Assembly: GCF_001426585.1 (NCBI RefSeq)
Contig: NZ_LMEI01000013.1
Coordinates: forward strand, 248,227 to 312,226
Length of the DNA stretch: 64,000 nucleotides
Origin: Streptomyces sp. Root431
GTDB taxonomy: Bacteria > Actinomycetota > Actinomycetes > Streptomycetales > Streptomycetaceae
Reading direction: 5' to 3'
The translations under genes and the position numbers were made by a program. Below are positions 15,952-23,559 of this stretch, one piece after another. Position 1 is the stretch's first letter. Every line of letters starts with the position of its first letter. The notes under the pieces are model-generated. The model saw only the letters and a program-made list of their open reading frames with translations, ran no database searches and was not told the DNA's origin.

Positions 15952-16530
15952 ATGGCGCGAGAAGAGAACAAGGAAACCGTGGGACCCGCGGCGCGGATGG
16001 CCGCCGCAGTGGCGAAGCGAATGCGGGTGAAGAAGGGCCTGACACAGGAACAGCTGGGCGCCCAGATGGGCTACAGCGGCGCGGCGATCAGCGCGATGGA
16101 ACGCCTCCTCCACCCGGTGAGCGACGAGATGCTGGTCCACCTCGAACGCATCCTGGGCGGCGGCACGGGCATCTTCGAGGAGATGCGCCCGCTCGTACGG
16201 CTGGAGAAACTGCCCGAGCAGTTCCGCGGGTACGCCCCGATCGAGCAGAAGGCCGTCGCCCTCTGGCTGTACGCGAACCACGTCGTCCACGAGCTGTTCC
16301 AGACGGAGGCGTACGCGCGGGCGCTGATCGCGGGCGGACATCCGGAGCCGACGCCGGAGCGGGTGGAGGAGCTGGTCATCAGCCGGATGGCACGAAAGGC
16401 TCTGTTCGACCGGAAGCAGGTAGCCACCTGCGCCCACGCCGTCCACCTCCGGGACTCGAAGGTCAGCGACGGGCCCACGTTCGCCGTGGAGCCCGCCGCC
16501 TGGACCGCGTTCCTGACCTGGCAGGACTGA
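15952..16530 (+). CDS. Chimeric XRE regulator: HTH plus truncated DUF5753 fused to the end of DUF397
   Basis: About 192 residues (ATG at 15940 or, better placed behind GGGGA, 15952). The N-terminus is an XRE helix-turn-helix (LTQEQLGAQMGYSGAAISAMER). Residues about 70-150 are the first half of DUF5753 (ANHVVHELFQTEAYARALIAGG, VEELVISRMARKALFDRK). The last 38 residues (CAHAVHLRDSKVSDGPTFAV, then EPAAWTAFL) are the end of a DUF397 protein, normally a separate small gene downstream. The second half of DUF5753, its stop and the start of DUF397 are missing, as if removed by an in-frame deletion. Known role of such pairs: developmental and antibiotic control (WhiJ/BldB-like). Whether the fusion is active is unknown. 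Confidence 0.8.
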   Translation: MAREENKETVGPAARMAAAVAKRMRVKKGLTQEQLGAQMGYSGAAISAMERLLHPVSDEMLVHLERILGGGTGIFEEMRPLVRLEKLPEQFRGYAPIEQKAVALWLYANHVVHELFQTEAYARALIAGGHPEPTPERVEELVISRMARKALFDRKQVATCAHAVHLRDSKVSDGPTFAVEPAAWTAFLTWQD

Positions 16531-16537
16531 TCAGCGT

Positions 16538-17428
16538 CTAGCAGTACAGGTTCGCACCGGCCGGGACGCCCAGGATCTGGGTGAACTGCTGGTACTTGGT
16601 GACCCGGCTCTGCACCTGGGCCGGGTTGCCGCCGTTGCACTCCAGGCTGCCGTTGATCGCCCAGATGGTCTGGCCGAAGCCGGCGCCGTTGACCATGGCG
16701 TTGTGGGCGGTCATCGTGCCGGGGCCGTTCTGGGTGTTCCAGTACCAGAGGCCGGTCTGCATGGCGACGGCCGGATCCTGCTCGACGCGCCACGGGTTGT
16801 TGAGCAGGTCGATGCCGAGGGCGTCGCCGGCCGCCTTGTAGTTGAAGTTCCAGGAGAGCTGGATCGGGCCGCGGCCGTAGTACGCGGCCTGGCCGGCGGG
16901 GCAGCCGTAGGGCTGGTTGGCGTCGCAGTAGTGCGGGTAGTTCGCGGTGTTCTGCTCGACGATGTAGTAGAGGCCGCCCGTCTCGTGGGAGACGTTCGCG
17001 AGGAAGGCCGCGGCCTCCTGCTTCTTCACCGTGTCGCTGCCGGTCTTGGCGAAGGCGGGGTAGGACTTCAGGGCGTCGGTGAGGCCCTTGTACGTGTAGA
17101 AGGGGTTCCTGCTCGGGAACATCTGGTTGAACTGGGCCTCGGAGACGACGAATCCGGAGGGGTCCGGGTCCGTGCCGCCGCCGCCCGTGCCGCAGACGCC
17201 CTCGTCGCGCCAGACGTCGGAGGAGCCGGGGCGCTCGTTCTGGGTCCACCACTTCGCGTACCAGTTGTGGCCGTTGTACGAGGCGGTCATGCCGCCGGTG
17301 TAGACGCTGCCCGAGTTCCAGGCTCCGACGCAGGCGGGGGCCGCGCCGGCGGTCGCGGAGGGGATCAGTACGGCGAGTCCAACTGCCGTACAGAGAGCGG
17401 CGATCAGAGTGATCAGCCTTCGCAGCAT
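16538..17428 (-). CDS. Secreted GH19 chitinase with CBM5/12-like chitin-binding domain
   Basis: A 296-residue extracellular enzyme hydrolysing chitin. Signal peptide: MLRRLITLIAALCTAVGLAV...ATAGAAPA. Then a CBM5/12-type domain (CVGAWNSGSVYTGGMTASYN, WYAKWWTQNERPGSS, VWRDEGVC), a Gly/Asp-Pro linker, and a GH19 catalytic domain with the acid glutamate in LANVSHETGGLYYI and the second conserved block YYGRGPIQLSWNFNY, ending GANLYC. GGAAGG lies 6 nt before the ATG. The promoter carries the paired repeats typical of Streptomyces chitinase genes (17478-17509). The downstream end nearly touches the XRE gene stop. Confidence 0.95.
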   Translation of the reverse strand: MLRRLITLIAALCTAVGLAVLIPSATAGAAPACVGAWNSGSVYTGGMTASYNGHNWYAKWWTQNERPGSSDVWRDEGVCGTGGGGTDPDPSGFVVSEAQFNQMFPSRNPFYTYKGLTDALKSYPAFAKTGSDTVKKQEAAAFLANVSHETGGLYYIVEQNTANYPHYCDANQPYGCPAGQAAYYGRGPIQLSWNFNYKAAGDALGIDLLNNPWRVEQDPAVAMQTGLWYWNTQNGPGTMTAHNAMVNGAGFGQTIWAINGSLECNGGNPAQVQSRVTKYQQFTQILGVPAGANLYC

Positions 17429-17477
17429 GGCTGTCCTTCCGGTGGGGGATCCGGGTGGGGAGAGCCAGAAAAGCGCG

Positions 17478-17509
17478 ATTGGTCTGGACCTGTCAAGGTC
17501 CAGACCAAT
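17478..17509 (-). promoter_or_regulatory. Chitinase promoter with paired GGTCTGGACC/GGTCCAGACC repeats around a -35 hexamer
   Basis: On the chitinase strand GGTCTGGACC, TTGACA and GGTCCAGACC follow in order, inside a longer near-palindrome. Streptomyces chitinase promoters are known to carry such roughly 12-bp direct repeats overlapping the RNA polymerase site, required for chitin induction and glucose repression. The TTGACA at 17496-17491 is the probable -35. Confidence 0.75.
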
Positions 17510-17530
17510 CATCGTGACAAAGTGCCGGGA

Positions 17531-18376
17531 CTACAGCAGGTTGTACGACTGGTAGCCGGTGCCGATCTGAGCCGGCGCCTTGAACGGCGTCGCGGCGATG
17601 CCCGTGCCGTAGTAGCGCATCAGCGCACCGCTGGGCTTGCGGGCGAGCAGGTCGGCCTTGCCGTCCTCGTTCAGGTCGCCGACCGAGATCAGACGGTCGT
17701 ACGCGTTCCAGCCCTGGCCGATCTTCGTACGGCCGCTGAAGGGGGCCTTCCAGTTGCCCGTGCCCTTGTAGAGGTACAGGTAGCCGGTGGACTTCTCCTT
17801 GGCGACGATGTCGGGCTTGCCGTCACCGGTCAGGTCGCCCTGGCCGGCGATCTGGTTGTAGGCGTTCCAGCCGCCGCCGACCCGCACGCGGGGGGTGAGC
17901 TTGCCATCCGGGTACGCGAGGTAGCTCCACAGCACACCGGTCTTGTCGACGCCGATGAGGTCGGCCTCCTTGGCCCCGCCGGTGTTACCGGGCGAGAGGA
18001 CCGTGGTGTAGGTGTTCCAGCCCCAGCCGATGACGTTCGCGTCCTCAGCGGTGCCTTCGGTCGAGAAGAAGTCCAGGCGCCCGTTCTTGTAGAGGGTCCA
18101 ATCGGCCTCGGGGTAACCGTCGTTGTCGTTGTCGGCGCTGATGATGTCGGCGACGTCGGAGAAGTCGTAGTCGAACGTCTCCCCGCTGAGACCGCCCGTG
18201 TAGTTGGGGAACCACACCCGCAGGTCCGACGTCGTCTTGTGGACGCCGTACATCGGGAAGGTCGGCTGCACCGGCAGCTCCTCCGCGGAGGCGGTGCCGG
18301 CCACGGTCGCCGTCGCGACCGCGACGGCGGTGGCGACGAGCGCGCCCTTGAGCGCACGGCGACGAATGATGTTCAT
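17531..18376 (-). CDS. Secreted FG-GAP/VCBS repeat protein
   Basis: A 281-residue exported protein: twin-Arg-rich signal peptide (MNIIRRRALKGALVATAVAVATA...GTASAEE), then FG-GAP-like repeats predicting a beta-propeller: DNDNDGYPEADW, GGWNAYNQIAGQGDLTGDGK, QGWNAYDRLISVGDLNEDGK. The DxDxDG loops suggest calcium binding. GGGGGGA precedes the ATG by 6 nt. Function unknown; similar Streptomyces proteins are carbohydrate- or surface-associated. It shares strand with the chitinase upstream region but is separated from it by its own stop and the chitinase promoter. Confidence 0.88.
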   Translation of the reverse strand: MNIIRRRALKGALVATAVAVATATVAGTASAEELPVQPTFPMYGVHKTTSDLRVWFPNYTGGLSGETFDYDFSDVADIISADNDNDGYPEADWTLYKNGRLDFFSTEGTAEDANVIGWGWNTYTTVLSPGNTGGAKEADLIGVDKTGVLWSYLAYPDGKLTPRVRVGGGWNAYNQIAGQGDLTGDGKPDIVAKEKSTGYLYLYKGTGNWKAPFSGRTKIGQGWNAYDRLISVGDLNEDGKADLLARKPSGALMRYYGTGIAATPFKAPAQIGTGYQSYNLL

Positions 18377-18475
18377 CGAAAATCCCCCCTGGGACTCTTC
18401 GGCGGCGCACTTCACACGCCACTGAGGTTTCGAATCCTGCCACAGCGTTCGACTGTTTTCGGACCAGAAAAAGAC

Positions 18476-18508
18476 GGCTCCGGGGCGGCGGATCGCCGCC
18501 CCGGAGCC
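18476..18508 (-). terminator. Intrinsic terminator of the small secreted protein gene
   Basis: Perfect 15-bp arms (GGCTCCGGGGCGGCG and complement) with a 3-nt loop; on the minus strand the hairpin is followed by GTCTTTTTC, a rare real T-run in this GC-rich sequence. Confidence 0.85.
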
Positions 18509-18540
18509 GGCCGGGGAGAGAGCGGGACGAACGGGGTGCT

Positions 18541-18762
18541 TTAGAGGGGCAGCGCCGAGGTGACGGTGCTGAGCGCGGCGGGGTTCGCCGCGTCCGTGAC
18601 GGCGCCCAGGGGGGAGTCGGACTGGGTGGCGACGCCGCCGACGGGACCGAGCAGGCCGGTCGCGCCCGCCAGGGGGTCGGCCGCGGCGGCGGCGCCCGCT
18701 CCGATGCCGATGGCGGAGGCGGCGAGGGCGAGGGCGGTGAGGACACGCTGGGAAGAGTTCAT
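18541..18762 (-). CDS. Small secreted protein
   Basis: A 73-residue peptide with a clear signal sequence (MNSSQRVLTALALAASAIGIGAGAAAAADP) and a 45-residue mature part rich in Gly, Ala, Leu, Pro and Val, ending STVTSALPL. No cysteine, no known family. GC-biased third positions and a good downstream terminator support it as a real gene. The ribosome site is weak (GGGAC close to the ATG). Confidence 0.7.
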   Translation of the reverse strand: MNSSQRVLTALALAASAIGIGAGAAAAADPLAGATGLLGPVGGVATQSDSPLGAVTDAANPAALSTVTSALPL

Positions 18763-18941
18763 GTCCCGGCTAACGAGCCCCCGCGCGCCAGGTACCGGTG
18801 CATCCGACATCCACCCCGGGCGGGGGCACTCGGGGTGGACGGGGTTGACCGATGGGAACCGGTCAAGGGCCATCGGAACCGGTCGGGCCATGGGATCTGA
18901 TCAGATCCGATCATCCGAGCCGGTCAGATCACCGCAGCCGG

Positions 18942-19883
18942 TCAGATCATCAGGACGATGCGGCCCGGGCGGTGGCCCGCCTCCGCCCGCCGGTGGGCCT
19001 CGGCGGCCTCCTCCAAGGGGAGGACATCGGCCACCCGGGTGATCACCTCGCGGGCCGCCACCTTCTCCAGGGTCTCCTTCAGGCGGGCGGCGTCCGGCTT
19101 CGCCCGGACGGCCTCCACGCGGATGTTCCGTTCGGTGGCCGGAATCCGGTCGGGAGCGATCGCGACGAAGACGCCGCCGTCCTTCAGGAGCGGAAGGTGC
19201 GCCACGCCGACGAGCGCCCCGTCGAAGATGCCGTCGACCGGCTCCGGGACGACCGCGCGCACCCGGGCCAGCACGTCCTCCGGCGTGCCGCGCGGGACGG
19301 CGTGCTCCGCGCCGAGGATCTTCAGCTCGCTCTCGTCGCCCTCGTGGGCGATGGCCACCACCCGCAGCCCGGCCGCCGCCGCGTACTGGACCACGAAGCG
19401 GCCCACCACGGCGCTGGCACCGGTCACGAGCAGCGTCGCCCCCTCGGGGAGCGCGAGGCGGTCGAGGCCCAGCTGGGCCGTCGCCGAGGCCAGCGGGACG
19501 GACGAGGCCACGGTGAATTCCACGTCCTCCGGGATCGGGGCCAGCCACTCCGGGGCGACCCGTACGACCTCGGCGTACGTGCCCTCGCCGGTCAGCTCCT
19601 CGTACCAGGGGACGAAACCGGCCACACGGGTTCCCGCGGCCATCCCGGGGACGGGATCGAGCAGCTTCCCCGCGAAGTCCGTCCCGAGGACGAACGGGGG
19701 CTTGAGGGCGCCGACCGCGTCCGCGTAGAGGCCGGCCCGGATCCGTAGGTCCGCCTGGTTCACACCGGCGGCCTTGAGCCGCACACGCACCCTGCCCGGG
19801 ACGTCCCCGGCCTCCGGCTCGGGCCGGCGGGCCATTCTGAGGACCTCGGGTCCGCCGTAGGCGGTCACTTCGACGACACGCAT
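18942..19883 (-). CDS. NADP-dependent zinc-free quinone oxidoreductase (MDR family)
   Basis: A 313-residue medium-chain dehydrogenase/reductase: N-terminal GroES-like domain (MRVVEVTAYGGPEVL, AAGVNQADLRIRAGLY, FVLGTDFAGKL), then a Rossmann fold with the nucleotide motif LLVTGASAVVGRFVVQYAAAAGLRVVAIA, where the AxxGxxG-type loop fits NADPH-dependent quinone reductases. No structural zinc cysteines. Reduces quinones or enones; the substrate is unknown. Upstream, the intergenic region toward the PstS-like gene holds no other gene. Confidence 0.9.
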   Translation of the reverse strand: MRVVEVTAYGGPEVLRMARRPEPEAGDVPGRVRVRLKAAGVNQADLRIRAGLYADAVGALKPPFVLGTDFAGKLLDPVPGMAAGTRVAGFVPWYEELTGEGTYAEVVRVAPEWLAPIPEDVEFTVASSVPLASATAQLGLDRLALPEGATLLVTGASAVVGRFVVQYAAAAGLRVVAIAHEGDESELKILGAEHAVPRGTPEDVLARVRAVVPEPVDGIFDGALVGVAHLPLLKDGGVFVAIAPDRIPATERNIRVEAVRAKPDAARLKETLEKVAAREVITRVADVLPLEEAAEAHRRAEAGHRPGRIVLMI

Positions 19884-20055
19884 GGGGTACTCCTCAGACG
19901 GAAGGCCCCCTCGTGGCCATTACACCCACGCCCGGGACCCCCGGGCAACCTCTGTTGACCCGCCCGCGAGCCCCCGCCTGAAGGAAGGGAGAACTCCGGG
20001 TGACGGGCGGCTACGCGCCCCACGGAACCGCACACACGTGCGTACCGTCGCGCGG

Positions 20056-21597
20056 GTGGACTGGCTCACCGCTGAGAACCTCATCGCCCTGGTCACCGCC
20101 CTCCTCGGTGTCCTCGTTTCCACCGGTGCCGTCTGGTACGAGCGACGGGTGCCGCACCAGCGGCGGATCGGCTACCGCGTCCAGCTCGACACGACCATCG
20201 GGAACGCCGCCGCGAACGGGGCGGCCGGCGGCCCCGGCGCGGCCGTGCGGCGCGGGTTCTTCGACGCGACCCCGGCCCTGCGGGACGCCACGCTCGTCCT
20301 GCTGCGGATCGAGAACGACGGGGCCATGTCGATCGGCGCCGACCACTACACGGACGGTGACGACCACGGACTCACGGTCCAGTTCGCACACCGGCGGGTG
20401 CAGGCGGTCGTCGTGACCGCCCCCGACCACCCCCGGCTGCTCAGCCATTTCACCGACAGCTGGGTGGGCCCGGCCGAGGGTGACGCCACCGTCCGGCTGC
20501 CCAAGGTCCCGCTCAACCGCGGCGCCCACTACAAGCTGCTCGTGCTGCTCACCGGCGGCCCGATCGGCGACCCGGTCTCCGTCGACGGCAACATCGCCGA
20601 GGGCCACGTCCACGTCAACCACAGCACGACCCCCGACGACAAGCCGCCCGTCTTCAGCCGGGTCGCCCGCACGGTCACCGTCGTCCTCACCGTCTGTGTC
20701 GTCGCGCTCGCCGCGATCATCGTCCGCGAGCAGACCCCGCCGCCGATCGGCTGCGCCCGCGGCACGCTCACCGTCACCGGCTCGACGGCCTTCGCGCCGG
20801 TCGTGCGGGAGCTCGCGAAGAAGTACGAGAAGGACTGCCCCGGCTCGACGGTGAACGTGACCGCGCACGGCTCGACCGCCGGGATACGGGAGCTGGAGGC
20901 CTCCGGGGCGAAGCCCGCGAAGGGCTCCCCCGCCGTCGTCGCCCTCTCCGACGGGCGCAAGCCGAGCGGCTACCCGCAGCTGCGGGAGAGCATGGTCGCG
21001 GTCTCCCTCTACACCCTCGTCCTCAACGACGGGATACCCGTCGAGAGCCTCACCCTGGACGAGATCCGCCGCCTCTACCGGGGCGAGATCAAAGACTGGA
21101 ACGAGCTCGTCCCCAGCCTCCACCAGCCGGTACGGCTCATCAGCAGGGACGCCAACTCCGGGACCAGGGAGGTCTTCCAGCGCCGTGTCCTCGGCCGCAA
21201 CGAGCTGGCCAACTCCTCCCTGAACTGCGAGAGCATCGACGACCCCGCGTCCACGGTCGTCCGCTGCGAACTCGACTCCACCGAGCAGGTCCTGGCGGCC
21301 GTCGCCAAGCTCCCCGGCGCCATCGGCTACACCGAACTCCGCAGCGGCAGCGACCTGAAGGGGCTGCACCGGGTGGCCATCGACGGGCGCCGGCCGGTCG
21401 TCGAGGAGATCGGCGAGTCCCCCTACCCGTACCGGGAGATCGAGTACGCCTATACCTGGGGACAGCCGCCGGCCGACTCCCTGACCTCCAGCTTCCTCAA
21501 CTACCTGATCAGGGGCAGCGGCCAGGACGTCGTCCTCACCCACGGCCATCTGCCCTGCTCGACCCCGAAGGGGCTGCGGATCTGTGGGGACGGCTGA
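20056..21597 (+). CDS. Membrane-anchored PstS-like substrate-binding protein
   Basis: About 513 residues. A first TM helix lies near the N-terminus (LIALVTALLGVLVSTGAVWY), then a roughly 180-residue domain of unknown fold, a second TM (VARTVTVVLTVCVVALAAIIV) and an extracytoplasmic PBP domain of the phosphate-binding type (CARGTLTVTGSTAFAPVVRELAKKY, AHGSTAGIRELEASG, LTLDEIRRLYRGEIKDWNEL, RDANSGTREVFQRRVLG, LPGAIGYTELRSG). No ABC permease genes follow; a Ser/Thr kinase does, about 64 bp on. It may therefore be a sensor rather than a transporter part. Start uncertain: GTG at 20056 or 20038, neither with a good ribosome site. Confidence 0.75.
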   Translation: MDWLTAENLIALVTALLGVLVSTGAVWYERRVPHQRRIGYRVQLDTTIGNAAANGAAGGPGAAVRRGFFDATPALRDATLVLLRIENDGAMSIGADHYTDGDDHGLTVQFAHRRVQAVVVTAPDHPRLLSHFTDSWVGPAEGDATVRLPKVPLNRGAHYKLLVLLTGGPIGDPVSVDGNIAEGHVHVNHSTTPDDKPPVFSRVARTVTVVLTVCVVALAAIIVREQTPPPIGCARGTLTVTGSTAFAPVVRELAKKYEKDCPGSTVNVTAHGSTAGIRELEASGAKPAKGSPAVVALSDGRKPSGYPQLRESMVAVSLYTLVLNDGIPVESLTLDEIRRLYRGEIKDWNELVPSLHQPVRLISRDANSGTREVFQRRVLGRNELANSSLNCESIDDPASTVVRCELDSTEQVLAAVAKLPGAIGYTELRSGSDLKGLHRVAIDGRRPVVEEIGESPYPYREIEYAYTWGQPPADSLTSSFLNYLIRGSGQDVVLTHGHLPCSTPKGLRICGDG

Positions 21598-21638
21598 CGG
21601 CGACGGGAGCGGGGACGGCTGACGGGGACGGCTGACGG
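21586..21638 (+). repeat. 15-bp tandem repeat beginning in the last codons of the PstS-like gene
   Basis: GGGGACGGCTGACGG occurs at 21586, 21611 and 21624; the first copy contains the gene's TGA stop. A degenerate fourth copy (AGACGGCTGGGG) follows. Confidence 0.75.
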
Positions 21639-21661
21639 AGACGGCTGGGGCGCGGTCTGGC

Positions 21662-23557
21662 ATGCTCGTCGCCGTGGAGCCATTGAACGCGGAAGACCCG
21701 GTCAGCATCGGTCCGTTCCGTCTGATCGGCCGTCTCGGGGTCGGGGGGATGGGCCGGGTGTTCCTCGCGCGCTCGGCCGGCGGCCGGACGGTCGCCGTGA
21801 AGGTGGTGCACACCGAGCTGGCCGCCCAGGAGGAGTTCCGGCGGCGGTTCGCCCGGGAGGTCGCCGCCCTGGAGCGGGTCGGCGGGACGGGCACGGCGCC
21901 CGTGCTCGGCTCGGACACCTCCGCCGACGCCCCGTGGGTGGCCATCGGATACGTACCCGGTCCCTCGCTGCGGACCGTCGTCGGCGACGAGTTCGGGCCG
22001 CTGCCGCCCGCCACCGTGAAGGCGCTGGCCTCCGGACTCGCCCGCGCCCTCGTCCACATCCACGCCGCCGGGCTCGTCCACCGCGACCTCAAGCCGTCCA
22101 ACGTGCTGCTGACCGTCGACGGCCCCCGGCTCATCGACTTCGGCATCGCCCGCGCCGTCGACACCGTCGCCGAGGGCGGCGGACTGACCACCACCGGCGC
22201 GGTCGTCGGCTCCCCCGGCTTCATGTCGCCCGAACAGGTCCGCGGCGACCGCGTCACGCCCGCCTCCGACGTCTTCTGCCTCGGCTCCGTCCTCGCGTAC
22301 GCGGCGACCGGCCGCTCCCCCTTCGGGTCGGCCGACAGCGGCGTCCACGCCATGATGTTCCGCATCGCCCACGACGAGCCCGACCTGACGGACCTCGCAC
22401 CGGAGCTCGCCGGGCTCATCCGGGCCTGCCTCGCCAAGGACCCGGAAGGACGCCCCTCGGCGGACGAGATCGTCGAGACCCTGCCGGTCGCCGACCCCTG
22501 GCTCCCGGCGGACGTCCTCGCCCGGCTCGGACGCCACGCGGCCCGCCTCCTGGAGGCGGAGGCCGGGACGGGGCCGGAGCACGTCGGCGCGGCATCGGCC
22601 GCCGCCGCCGGTGATCCGACGCCCGCCACGCCCCTGCCGCCCACCGCCCGCACCGGGCCCCGGGCCCGGCGCCGCAAGCCCCTGATCGCCGCCCTGGCGA
22701 CCCTCCTCGTGGCCGGCGCGGCCACCGCCACGTACACCTTCTGGCCCGACCCGGACACCGGCGGCGACGAGCAGAAGAACCGCGGCAAGGGCGAGACCAA
22801 CGGCGTCTCCGCCCGGCCCGCCGGGATCGTCCCCGCCGGCTTCCTCGGCGCCTGGGAAGGCGTGATCCAGGGGACCGCCGACCACCCCCGGGAGACCGCC
22901 CGCATCGAGATCACCCAGGGCGCGGCCGGCGCCAAGAACGCCGTCTACGTCCAGGTCTCCGAGAACCGGCTCTGCATGGGCCGCTCACGGCTCGTCTCCG
23001 CCGACGAGGACAAGGTCGTCTACGGGGAGTCCGACGTCACGAACAGCGTGCCCGCGCAGCGCTGCACGCCGGCCGCCCACCAGACCCTCACCCTGCGCTC
23101 CCCCGACGTCCTGGAGTGGACCTCCGGCGCCGCGAAGGCCACCTTCCGCAAGGCGCCCACCGGCACCGCCGTCGTCCCCGCCCGCTTCCTGGGCCGCTGG
23201 CGCAGCAAGCCCATGCGGGAGGTCTACGGCGACAACGACGACCGCTTCACCACGGAGGTGACGGTCAGCCAGGGCCCGATCGGCACGCAGCTCGTGCGCA
23301 TGACGGACGTCTTCCCGCGCACGAACGACGCCGGCGAGATGACCACCGACGTCGTCAGCTGCGGCTCCACGGCCGTCCTCGCGGGCGTCGGCGACTTCCT
23401 CGTCATCGGCCCCCTGGTCAAGGACCCGGAGAGCACGGACGCCGAGTGCCCCGAGAACGGCTCCAGTTACCTGGCCGTGGACAAGTGGGAGGGCAAGGAC
23501 CGGCTCCTCGTCTACCCGATGGTGGACGCGGAGCCGGGTGAGTTCCTGCGGTTGTAG
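21662..23557 (+). CDS. Transmembrane Ser/Thr protein kinase
   Basis: A 631-residue Pkn2-type kinase. Catalytic domain about residues 17-275: glycine loop LGVGGMGRVFLA, catalytic lysine VAVKVV, HRDLKPSNVLL, IDFGIAR, GSPGFMSPEQ, SDVFCLGSVL. Then a Pro/Ala-rich juxtamembrane stretch, one TM (PLIAALATLLVAGAATATYTF) and an extracellular part of about 250 residues with two related modules (GIVPAGFLGAWEG and AVVPARFLGRWRS), probably beta-rich sensors with paired cysteines; no PASTA repeats. Being next to the PstS-like protein it may signal from that protein, which is inferred. Ends 2 bp before the stop of the convergent gene. Confidence 0.93.
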   Translation: MLVAVEPLNAEDPVSIGPFRLIGRLGVGGMGRVFLARSAGGRTVAVKVVHTELAAQEEFRRRFAREVAALERVGGTGTAPVLGSDTSADAPWVAIGYVPGPSLRTVVGDEFGPLPPATVKALASGLARALVHIHAAGLVHRDLKPSNVLLTVDGPRLIDFGIARAVDTVAEGGGLTTTGAVVGSPGFMSPEQVRGDRVTPASDVFCLGSVLAYAATGRSPFGSADSGVHAMMFRIAHDEPDLTDLAPELAGLIRACLAKDPEGRPSADEIVETLPVADPWLPADVLARLGRHAARLLEAEAGTGPEHVGAASAAAAGDPTPATPLPPTARTGPRARRRKPLIAALATLLVAGAATATYTFWPDPDTGGDEQKNRGKGETNGVSARPAGIVPAGFLGAWEGVIQGTADHPRETARIEITQGAAGAKNAVYVQVSENRLCMGRSRLVSADEDKVVYGESDVTNSVPAQRCTPAAHQTLTLRSPDVLEWTSGAAKATFRKAPTGTAVVPARFLGRWRSKPMREVYGDNDDRFTTEVTVSQGPIGTQLVRMTDVFPRTNDAGEMTTDVVSCGSTAVLAGVGDFLVIGPLVKDPESTDAECPENGSSYLAVDKWEGKDRLLVYPMVDAEPGEFLRL

Positions 23558-23559
23558 GG

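Noticed and set aside
20011..22935. 974-codon minus-strand frame opposite the PstS-like and kinase genes
   Set aside because: Shadow of two genes with clear motifs on the plus strand.
23234..23290. Possible CRISPR-like spacing in several tandem repeats of the window
   Set aside because: All tandem repeats found are contiguous or coding; none alternates with unique spacers, and no cas gene is present.
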